Shown here: positions 1-6,174 of the stretch, piece by piece
How positions within the stretch are numbered: the stretch's first letter is position 1
Layout of the letters: the number at the start of each line of letters is the position of its first letter
From: JALYOK01 sp031419835
GTDB lineage: Bacteria; Pseudomonadota; Gammaproteobacteria; Burkholderiales; JALYOK01
Assembly (NCBI GenBank): GCA_031419835.1
Contig: JANOLP010000258.1
Span: 1 to 9,015, forward strand
Direction of reading: 5' to 3'
DNA length: 9,015 nucleotides
The notes under the pieces: model-generated
Database searches by the model: none
Told to the model about the DNA's origin: nothing
Seen by the model: the letters and a program-made list of their open reading frames with translations, nothing else
Position numbers and translations under genes: made by a program

Positions 1-162
1 GGAGCCTGTCGGACTTAAAGGAAATCGGCTGCAAAAGCCGCTGAGCGGTCCATATTTCGCCGCTTTCTTGGGCAATAGAACCACTATTGCCCGGCGAAAT
101 CGTCAAAATCTGTCCTCGCTCACCCGCTTTTTCGCGGCGATTCTTTAAGTCCGACAGGCTCC
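1..162. mobile_element. MITE-like long imperfect palindrome
   Basis: The outer 20 bases (1-20) are repeated perfectly in inverted orientation at 143-162. The two inner arms also align when one is reverse-complemented, with small gaps. The centre is a perfect 9-bp stem (70-78 with 84-92) around a 5-base loop. Another pair of matching 8-9 base segments lies at 54-61 and 93-100. No reading frame of note fits inside. The size, perfect ends and palindromic body suit a non-autonomous transposon derivative or a large dispersed repeat. Naming the parent IS family would need a search. The element begins at the first base of the window, so a target-site duplication cannot be checked and the true left edge may lie further out. 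Confidence 0.6.
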
Positions 163-182
163 TAGTTCTTTTGGCCTAGCCC

Positions 183-208
183 AACTGCCGTATTGCTAGG
201 GGGCAGTT
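183..208 (+). other. Small hairpin in leader region
   Basis: A 7-bp perfect stem (aactgcc at 183-189 with ggcagtt at 202-208) encloses a 12-base loop, which contains the possible -35 element of the downstream gene. It could be an operator-like dyad or chance; no regulator is identifiable. Confidence 0.3.
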
Positions 209-222
209 CGCCAGTCCATAAT
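193..222 (+). promoter_or_regulatory. Candidate sigma-70 promoter for the patatin-like gene
   Basis: ttgcta (193-198, four of six consensus bases) is followed after 18 bases by cataat (217-222, five of six). The start codon lies about 70 bases downstream, leaving room for a 5' untranslated region that includes the 236-258 hairpin. It was picked by eye and no other evidence supports it. Confidence 0.35.
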
Positions 223-235
223 GCGTCCTGACGTA

Positions 236-258
236 CCGGCTATCACGCTGCTAGCCGG
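236..258 (+). other. Hairpin in the 5' leader of the patatin-like gene
   Basis: ccggcta (236-242) pairs perfectly with tagccgg (252-258) over a 9-base loop. It sits 15 bases upstream of the probable ribosome binding site (gaggg, 274-278). It has no T-run, so it is not a classical terminator. It may shape translation initiation or act as a DNA dyad. Confidence 0.3.
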
Positions 259-290
259 ATAAAAACGAATCTTGAGGGCAAGATTTAGTG

Positions 291-3200
291 ATGAGCACAT
301 TAAAGGCTGGGGCGAAGGGTGATTCCGTTCGGGAATTGCAAGCCCACTTAAAAATACTCTGCCATTTCGCTGGGAAACCGAACGGTGAATTTGACGACGC
401 CACGGGCGCAGCGCTCAAGGCATTGCAAAGCGAACTCAAACTCGTTGCAACCGGCCAACTCGACCAAGCTAGCGCGCTCGAACTCGACACGCAATTGAGC
501 CTGCAACGCGGCGCATTGCGTTGCCTCGGATTTTTCGGCGGCGGCGAAGTGTCCGATTCGAGTTCATTTCAGAAAGCCCTGATCGCGTTTCAGGTCGACC
601 AAAATTTGCCGCAAAGCGGCTGCCTGGACCAAGCAACCCGCGCCGCGCTCCGCGACGACATGACCAAGTTGCAAAGCAAACTTTACTTTCTTGGTGACTA
701 CAAGGGCTTTGTCGACGGCGCTTACAACACGTTTATCGTTCCTGCGATCGTCGCGTTTCAGAAGCGCTCCGGGTTAGCGACCACCGGCATCCGCGACGCC
801 GCGACGCGTCTCCCGTTGATTCACAGTGCAGTCATCGCGCCTGACAATGGCGCAACGGCAACACGCAGCAAGCGCGAAAAAGTTGCTGCGTTACAGCGCA
901 AACTATATTGCTGCGGTCATTACGATGGGCCGCAGCATGGCCACTATGACGTGGCCACGGTCGCCGCCGTCAGCGCATTTCAGAAACATCACAAACTGCC
1001 GCGCACTGATGGCGTATGCGACGACTTCACCTGGTGGCAACTCAATCAAGACGCCGGCACCATTTTTGCGGAAGCGTTTCAATGGGAACTCGATGCGCTG
1101 GATGAAGAAGGCAGTGGCATCATTCCCGACAAAGCCGATCCGCGCCCCGCGGCCGATAGCGACATCGCGCAACGCGCGCATCGTAATCAATTGTGCGGCC
1201 TGTCATTTTCCGGCGGCGGCATTCGCAGCGCCACATTCAATCTTGGCATTTCCCAAGCATTAGCGGAACAACGCTTGCTGCGCGAGTTCCATTACCTATC
1301 GACCGTGTCCGGTGGCGGATACATCGGCAGTTGGCTCTCGAAATGGATCCACGAAGAACACGGTGAAGTCGAAAAAGTCGAAGAGCAATTAGCCATTTCC
1401 ACACGGAAAACCGCCAATAGAACCGAACCCGATCAGATCAAATTTCTGCGCCAATATAGCAACTATCTGACGCCGCAAGTCGGCGTTCTCGGCGCCGATA
1501 CTTGGGCGGTCATTGCAACCTATCTACGCAACGTCTTGCTGAATATGGCGATCTTGGCGGCGGTGTTAAGCGCGGTATTGCTGTTTCCACGTTTGTTGTT
1601 ATGGCTCGTGAATGAATATAGCTCGGCGGTGAAATTCGGTGAATTATTCACGCCCGGATTCGCCCGTTGGTTCGGCGCAATTGCTCTCTGCACATTTTTG
1701 GTCGCGGTATTTTTTATTTCGCTGCATATTTCGCTGATCCCACACCCACGCAACAAACAGCGATGGTTGTACTGCCAAGAACAAGAATGCGTGCTGACGC
1801 GAGTCGTCGCGCCGTTAATGATGTCGGGCTTTTTCGGCAGCGTCTGGTTGTGGTACGAATATGAGGGTATCCAAAATATTTTAGTCGACTGGCATTACTG
1901 GTTCGCAGCGACGGTGGTCTACCTCGCGGTATGGGCGGCGGCGTGGCTTCTTGGCCAGCGCATCAATATCGCCAACAGTCTTTGCGGCAGATCAAATGCC
2001 GGATTTTGGACGCAGATCGCGCCGCATTTGGGCTTTAGTATCGCGGCACTGATCATTGGCCATTTACTCATCGCCTTCGTTATCAGTCAATTGGCTGAGC
2101 CGGTGCGAAGCCGCGATCCGCTAAACCATCCGGTAAATTTAGTTACGTTTGGCATGCCGGTGGCGCTCGCTATTTTCGGTATCGCGATGGTGCTGTTGGT
2201 CGGCTTACTCGGACGCGCCTATGACGACCGCAGCCGCGAGTGGTGGAGCCGCATGGGCGGCTGGACGATTATTTTTACCAGCGGTTGGGTAGTATTGTTC
2301 ACCATCAGTCTTTACGGTCCACCCTTCATCACTTGGCTCACGCGGGAAGTCGGCGCCTGGGCCAGCTCGACCCTGACCATCGGTTGGCTCGTGCCAAGTC
2401 TGGCGGGTGTGATCTACGGCAAAAGCGAGCGCTCGGATGCAGCGCCGGCGAGTCGAATGAATGATCGAATCCTTGCGGTTGCACCACCGATCTTCGTCGT
2501 CGGCATGCTGCTATTTGTTGCTTGCATCATCCAAGCACTGATCACTCAACCGATCTTTCCCGATTCGATAAAAGTGACACTGGGTAATTATTTTCACACG
2601 GGGTTTTACGCCTCGGAACTGACCTCGATTAAGCTGCTGCTCGCAAGCATTGTCGGATGTGGGATTGTCGCAATCGTGTTGGCCTGGCGTGTGGATATCA
2701 ATAAATTCTCCATGTACATGATGTATCGCAATCGCTTAGTCCGCTGTTATTTGGGCGCATCGAACGAAAGCCGTCAGCCCCATCCGTTTACCGGTTTTGA
2801 TATCCGCGACGACCCCCATCTTTCGGCATTGCTTTGGAAACTCGAGCCGGAAAATAGAATTAACGTGCACCACCTGCAACGACCGTTTCACCTCATCAAC
2901 ACCGCGCTTAATCTGGTAAAAGGCAAAGAACTCGCCTGGCAGCAACGCAAAGCTGCCTCCTTTTTCTTTTCGCCGGGCTTTTGCGGTTTCGAAACGCCGG
3001 AACGCTCCGGGCATTTAAATCCTACCGGCGCGAACGATCTGGCTCGCGGTTGCTTTCGCGCAACGCGGGAATATGGCGCAGGAAAGCGCGATATCGTCGG
3101 CGGCAATGTTTCCGTCGGTGGAATGCGCGACAAGATCGAGCACTTTCGCGATGAAGATGACGGCGTGAAGCTGGGCCAAGCCATGGCGATTTCCGGCGCG

Positions 3201-4055
3201 GCGGCGAGCCCCAACATGGGCTATCACAGCAATCCCGCCCTATCGTTTTTGATGACCGCTTTTAACGTGAGACTTGGTCGCTGGAATTCGAATCCGCGCC
3301 AGAGCGATTGGAGAAGATCCAGTCCCAGATTTGGATTGGGCTGGCTGATCAAGGAATTATTGGGCTCGACCAACGCCGATTCGCATTACGTTTATTTATC
3401 CGACGGCGGCCATTTTGAAAATCTCGGCGTCTACGAACTCGTGCGGCGGCGCTGCGCGCTGATCGTTGCGATCGACGCGGGGGCCGACGCGAAATCATCG
3501 TTCAACGACCTTGGCGGCGCGATTCGCAAGTGCTTTACCGATTTTGGCATCGAGATCGATTTGCAGGTGAAAGATCTTGAAATCGATCCCGCGACAAAAC
3601 TAGCAAAATCCCACTGGGCGATCGGCGAAATCAAATATGGCTTAGTCGACGGCAACTGCGAATCAGGCATTTTGCTTTATGTGAAACCGACTCTTACCGG
3701 CAATGAGCCGGCGGATTTGTTGAACTACCGCAATACCGATCGCAATTTTCCCCATCAAAGTACCGCCGATCAATTTTTCGACGAGACGCAGTTCGAAAGC
3801 TATCGCAAACTCGGCTATCACGTCGGCAGCTCAATTCTCGCGGAGATCTGCCGTGATTTGGAACGAAAAATGGTCGGCAACGGCAATCGCCGCTCGGCAC
3901 TGATTAAATTGTTACGGCACAAACTCAAGCAATCGCACAATCAGGAACAGGTAAGCGAAGAACAAATGCTGATCCACGAGTTGAAAGGAAAACTCTCCAG
4001 CGCACGACAATCGCCGGCGGCGGGGAAATTAAGCGGAGGGAACTGGAGTATTTAG
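291..4055 (+). CDS. Large multi-pass membrane patatin-like phospholipase with N-terminal peptidoglycan-binding-like repeats
   Basis: Probable membrane-embedded lipid acyl hydrolase; substrate unknown. Residues are numbered from the alternative GTG start at 288. Four repeats resembling the PG_binding_1 fold, with LQ..L, G.Y.G/DG and AFQ signatures, lie near 6-68, 75-123, 126-180 and 197-253. The patatin first half follows: a GGGIR oxyanion-hole motif at 309-313 and a TVSGGG nucleophile elbow with Ser341. About ten hydrophobic segments span 415-800 (near 415, 461, 506, 535, 577, 616, 657, 693, 728 and 778). The second half carries the SDGGHFENLG motif with Asp1039 as the expected dyad partner. 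There is no N-terminal signal peptide. The C-terminal 60 residues are polar. GTG 288 and ATG 291 share one weak Shine-Dalgarno (gaggg, 274-278), 9 and 12 bases away; ATG is preferred by codon. It has no same-strand neighbour gene in the window. The patatin fold is confident and the enzyme activity is inferred. Confidence 0.88.
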   Translation: MSTLKAGAKGDSVRELQAHLKILCHFAGKPNGEFDDATGAALKALQSELKLVATGQLDQASALELDTQLSLQRGALRCLGFFGGGEVSDSSSFQKALIAFQVDQNLPQSGCLDQATRAALRDDMTKLQSKLYFLGDYKGFVDGAYNTFIVPAIVAFQKRSGLATTGIRDAATRLPLIHSAVIAPDNGATATRSKREKVAALQRKLYCCGHYDGPQHGHYDVATVAAVSAFQKHHKLPRTDGVCDDFTWWQLNQDAGTIFAEAFQWELDALDEEGSGIIPDKADPRPAADSDIAQRAHRNQLCGLSFSGGGIRSATFNLGISQALAEQRLLREFHYLSTVSGGGYIGSWLSKWIHEEHGEVEKVEEQLAISTRKTANRTEPDQIKFLRQYSNYLTPQVGVLGADTWAVIATYLRNVLLNMAILAAVLSAVLLFPRLLLWLVNEYSSAVKFGELFTPGFARWFGAIALCTFLVAVFFISLHISLIPHPRNKQRWLYCQEQECVLTRVVAPLMMSGFFGSVWLWYEYEGIQNILVDWHYWFAATVVYLAVWAAAWLLGQRINIANSLCGRSNAGFWTQIAPHLGFSIAALIIGHLLIAFVISQLAEPVRSRDPLNHPVNLVTFGMPVALAIFGIAMVLLVGLLGRAYDDRSREWWSRMGGWTIIFTSGWVVLFTISLYGPPFITWLTREVGAWASSTLTIGWLVPSLAGVIYGKSERSDAAPASRMNDRILAVAPPIFVVGMLLFVACIIQALITQPIFPDSIKVTLGNYFHTGFYASELTSIKLLLASIVGCGIVAIVLAWRVDINKFSMYMMYRNRLVRCYLGASNESRQPHPFTGFDIRDDPHLSALLWKLEPENRINVHHLQRPFHLINTALNLVKGKELAWQQRKAASFFFSPGFCGFETPERSGHLNPTGANDLARGCFRATREYGAGKRDIVGGNVSVGGMRDKIEHFRDEDDGVKLGQAMAISGAAASPNMGYHSNPALSFLMTAFNVRLGRWNSNPRQSDWRRSSPRFGLGWLIKELLGSTNADSHYVYLSDGGHFENLGVYELVRRRCALIVAIDAGADAKSSFNDLGGAIRKCFTDFGIEIDLQVKDLEIDPATKLAKSHWAIGEIKYGLVDGNCESGILLYVKPTLTGNEPADLLNYRNTDRNFPHQSTADQFFDETQFESYRKLGYHVGSSILAEICRDLERKMVGNGNRRSALIKLLRHKLKQSHNQEQVSEEQMLIHELKGKLSSARQSPAAGKLSGGNWSI

Positions 4056-4104
4056 CGCGGGTTTAGGTGCAGATGAACGGCATCGCACGATACCCGATTT
4101 AACT

Positions 4105-4183
4105 GTCATTCCCGCGCAGGCGGGAATCCATTTGGCCGTTGATTTGTTACCGCACTATGGATTCCCGCCTGCGCGGGAATGAC
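4105..4183. repeat. Inverted pair of dRS3-like palindromic repeats
   Basis: Two copies of a roughly 27-base unit face each other with a perfect match (4105-4131 and 4157-4183) around a 25-base spacer. Each copy is itself a hairpin: attcccgc pairs with gcgggaat over a 4-base loop. Each core fits the ATTCCC-N8-GGGAAT pattern known as dRS3 in Neisseria; similar units are scattered in other proteobacteria. It starts 50 bases after the stop of the patatin-like gene, so the RNA hairpin may also limit read-through or protect the 3' end. No terminator T-run is evident. Confidence 0.8.
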
Positions 4184-4341
4184 GTTACTTTCTCTTAAAG
4201 TCAGCGGCACTCAATGCAGCATTCACTGCCCGGAGAGCCAATACCAGAGCGGCTTCCAGGCCAGTGCCCGCCTTATTGAGGCGCGTGCACGTGAGGGACT
4301 ATGCAGTGATTCAAGTTGATTAGGCGTGGTCCGCGAAGAAA
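4184..4341. other. Non-coding spacer with no recognisable gene
   Basis: This stretch lies between the two inverted-repeat elements of the 412-base gap separating the convergent patatin-like and M20 genes. A 7-base inverted match (tcactgc 4223-4229 with gcagtga 4303-4309) and the 8-base palindrome cgtgcacg near 4284 are visible. No frame shows a protein family I recognise. It may be remnant repeat DNA. Confidence 0.4.
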
Positions 4342-4442
4342 TTCCCTTCCCCTTCAAGGGGAAGGCTGGGATGGGGATGGGTCCTATATCCGCGCCGAAA
4401 CAACCCATCACCACCTTAATCCTCCCCTTGAAGGGGAGGAAA
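4342..4442. repeat. Imperfect inverted-repeat element with two purine/pyrimidine hairpins
   Basis: The left arm (about 4342-4381) and right arm (about 4403-4442) are imperfect reverse complements around a spacer of about 21 bases. Each arm contains a near-perfect hairpin: cttcccctt with aaggggaag around one base on the left, and cctcccctt with aaggggagg on the right. G-rich and C-rich tracts follow each hairpin. It is unrelated in sequence to the 4105-4183 repeat. The right arm begins 26 bases past the stop of the minus-strand M20 gene, so in RNA it could form a 3'-end hairpin for that transcript. Confidence 0.7.
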
Positions 4443-4467
4443 GTTTCCTCAATTCCGAAGCGGTACG

Positions 4468-5598
4468 CTAAATTCCGCACCACTTCGCCATGATCTCTTC
4501 GTACATCGACACCGATGCTTCGACTTTATTGACGAAGCAATATTCATCGGTCTGATGCGCCATCTGCGCTTCGCCGGGGCCGAGAATAATCGTTGGCGGC
4601 CCACCGTAGGCTTTTCGCAACGCCGCGGCATCGGTGAAATAAGTTGCGGTTCTGGCTTGCGGACGTTCGTTCAAATATTTACCGGCAATCTCGAATACGT
4701 TTTGCACCCACGCGTGGGACGGTTCTGTCCAGACGCTCGGCACGTCGATCACTGTCGTTAGCTCGACATCGTGGCCCAGCGTTTGCTGCAAATGCCGATG
4801 CAATTCCTGATGATCTTGATTGGGAATGGTACGAATATCGATGCTGGTGATGACTTCGTCGGGCACGGAATTCGGATTCAGGCCGCCGTGGATCGTGCCG
4901 ACATTCAGCGTCGGCTTGCCCATCATGAAATGCGATGGCGCGGTAAATTCGTACTTCTCCAATTTCGCGATAGCTTTTGCCGCTTTGTAAATCGCGTTGT
5001 CACCAAGTTCCGGCATGGAGCCATGGGCGGTGATGCCGCGCGTTTTTGCATTGAGCCAGTAAGCGCCCTTGTGGCCGACAAGCGGATAATTGCCGGTCGG
5101 CTCGCCGACGATGATCGCGCCTGCCGTGCCCAAAATACCGAACTGCCGATGCAAGCTTTCCAAATGGTCCGCGCCTTGGCAGCCGCGTTCTTCGCCTGCA
5201 GTGATAATGAACACGACGCCGCAAGAATGTTTCAGTTTATCGGCCAAATGGATTGCTGCCGCGACAAATGCCGCGACGCCGCTTTTCATATCGCTCGAGC
5301 CGCGCCCGAATAATTTTCCAGCATCGAGCTCGCCAGCGAACGGATCTTTTTTCCACGGCGCGTTACCGAGCGGCACAATGTCGATGTGGCCGGTGAAGCA
5401 GATCGGCGCTTTGCCATTGCTAGTGCCAATGCGTGCGACCAGGCTCGTGCGCTTTTCCGCAAACTCGTGATACGCGCAGGTGAAGCCGTGTTTTTCCAGC
5501 AAATTGCCAATGTGTTCCGCGCAAACACGTTCATCGCCGGGTGGATTGATCGTGTTAAAGCGCAACAATTCGCGGGTCAATTCGAACGCGTTTATCAT
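4468..5598 (-). CDS. argE: M20 family metallohydrolase, ArgE/DapE type (probable N-acetylornithine deacetylase)
   Basis: Likely a cytoplasmic zinc-dependent enzyme that removes the acyl group from an N-acyl amino acid, most simply N-acetylornithine to ornithine in arginine synthesis. The 376 residues match the family's usual length. Visible M20 signatures are GHID (metal His71, catalytic Asp73), RGSSDMKSG (bridging Asp103), TAGEERG (general base Glu136, metal Glu137), VGEPTG (Glu166 as metal ligand), HGSMP (His192 of the dimerisation lid) and AHQTDEY (His348). The AHQ-DEY ending favours ArgE over DapE. The start is ATG 5598; a GGAGG lies at 5619-5615 but 16 bases away, longer than usual. The gene is separated from the upstream unit by the 5755-5784 terminator and has its own -10 box. 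There is no other arginine gene nearby, so substrate specificity is an inference. Confidence 0.85.
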   Translation of the reverse strand: MINAFELTRELLRFNTINPPGDERVCAEHIGNLLEKHGFTCAYHEFAEKRTSLVARIGTSNGKAPICFTGHIDIVPLGNAPWKKDPFAGELDAGKLFGRGSSDMKSGVAAFVAAAIHLADKLKHSCGVVFIITAGEERGCQGADHLESLHRQFGILGTAGAIIVGEPTGNYPLVGHKGAYWLNAKTRGITAHGSMPELGDNAIYKAAKAIAKLEKYEFTAPSHFMMGKPTLNVGTIHGGLNPNSVPDEVITSIDIRTIPNQDHQELHRHLQQTLGHDVELTTVIDVPSVWTEPSHAWVQNVFEIAGKYLNERPQARTATYFTDAAALRKAYGGPPTIILGPGEAQMAHQTDEYCFVNKVEASVSMYEEIMAKWCGI

Positions 5599-5614
5599 GG
5601 TGATGGTCTTTATT

Positions 5615-5657
5615 CCTCCCGAATGCCGCTATTGTAGGCTCAATTGCTTTCGCGAAA
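5615..5657 (-). promoter_or_regulatory. Promoter, operator-like palindrome and Shine-Dalgarno for the ArgE-type gene
   Basis: On the minus strand a TACAAT box (5636-5631, five of six bases) precedes a GGAGG Shine-Dalgarno (5619-5615). No good -35 hexamer stands at 16-18 bases. Instead a perfect 10-base palindrome, tttcgcgaaa (5648-5657), sits 11 bases upstream of the -10. That position would let a bound dimer block or recruit polymerase. The promoter is inferred from position and match alone. Confidence 0.4.
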
Positions 5658-5730
5658 ATAGCTTTTCGAGAGTCGCCCGTAGAGCCGCGCTCCGCTTGCC
5701 TTGCAGCAACGCGTGCCGTAAGAGGCGCAC
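5629..5730 (-). CDS. Possible small basic ORF between terminator and argE-type gene
   Basis: A 33-codon frame starts at GTG 5730, with a well-placed GGAGG (5743-5739) 8 bases upstream, and ends at TAG 5631-5629. The same frame extends back to ATG 5754 (41 codons), but that start abuts the terminator T-run and has no Shine-Dalgarno. The product is rich in Arg, Lys and Leu, resembles no family I know, and has no signal peptide. No promoter is evident between the terminator and the GTG. It may be chance coding in GC-rich spacer DNA. Confidence 0.2.
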   Translation of the reverse strand: MRLLRHALLQGKRSAALRATLEKLFSRKQLSLQ

Positions 5731-5754
5731 CCCTGTTGCCTCCTGGCTAGGCAT

Positions 5755-5784
5755 AAAAAAAGGCAGCCGAAGCTGCCTTTTTTT
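5755..5784 (-). terminator. Strong intrinsic terminator after the iscA-type gene
   Basis: A perfect 13-bp stem (5755-5767 with 5772-5784) has seven A at one end and seven T at the other, so it can work in both directions. Read on the minus strand the loop is TTCG closed by C-G, the very stable UUCG tetraloop. It lies 17 bases beyond the stop of the IscA-type gene and so marks the end of the trmJ-cysE-iscA unit. Confidence 0.93.
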
Positions 5785-5801
5785 CGCATTGTTTTGGCGC
5801 A

Positions 5802-6134
5802 CTAAACCGTGAAACTTTCACCGCAACCGCAGGAATCTTTCACATTGGGATTATTAAACTTAAACGTCGCATTTAAGCCCTCGCGGCGATAGTCTACTTC
5901 CGTGCCTTCCAAAAACGGCATGCTTTCGGGATCGACCAACACGGCGACGCCGTTACTGTCGAAACGCAAATCGTCGTTCGCCTGCTCGTCGGCGTATTCG
6001 ATTTTGTAGGCCCAGCCGGAACATCCCGACTTGCGGATGCCCAAGCGCAAACCAACACCTTTACCGCGCTTAACGAGGGCGGATTGAATGTGCTGCGCGG
6101 CGCTGCTGGTTAATGTGATCATTTGCTGTGTCAT
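5802..6134 (-). CDS. iscA: IscA-type iron-sulfur cluster carrier (A-type carrier, HesB family)
   Basis: A small cytoplasmic scaffold or carrier that holds Fe-S clusters or iron and passes them to target proteins. The 110-residue product matches E. coli IscA (107 residues) closely across its length. The three cluster-binding cysteines are present: Cys38 in SGCSG, and Cys102 and Cys104 in the C-terminal CGCGES motif. The phrase GLN-FKFNNPNVKD before them is typical of IscA rather than ErpA. I chose ATG 6134, which has AGG 6 bases upstream. An upstream ATG at 6212 would add 26 residues without family similarity and would overlap cysE. The gene follows cysE by 40 bases and ends just before the terminator. 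iscR, iscS, iscU, hscB, hscA and fdx are not present in the window. A SufA-like role remains possible. Confidence 0.9.
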   Translation of the reverse strand: MTQQMITLTSSAAQHIQSALVKRGKGVGLRLGIRKSGCSGWAYKIEYADEQANDDLRFDSNGVAVLVDPESMPFLEGTEVDYRREGLNATFKFNNPNVKDSCGCGESFTV

Positions 6135-6174
6135 TGTAAACCTGTATATGGCGGTAAATCGCCGAATTTCAATA

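Noticed and set aside
291..4055. Patatin-like gene as part of a known anti-phage system (for example CBASS CapV)
   Set aside because: No cyclic-nucleotide synthase or other defence gene is adjacent, and the protein architecture is far larger than CapV.
4223..4483. An 86-codon minus-strand frame overlapping the end of the argE-type gene
   Set aside because: It runs straight through the 4342-4442 inverted repeat, has no Shine-Dalgarno or family features, and overlaps a well-supported gene end.
4771..5313. A 180-codon plus-strand frame opposite the argE-type gene
   Set aside because: It lies entirely antisense to a gene with complete M20 catalytic motifs and shows no domain of its own.
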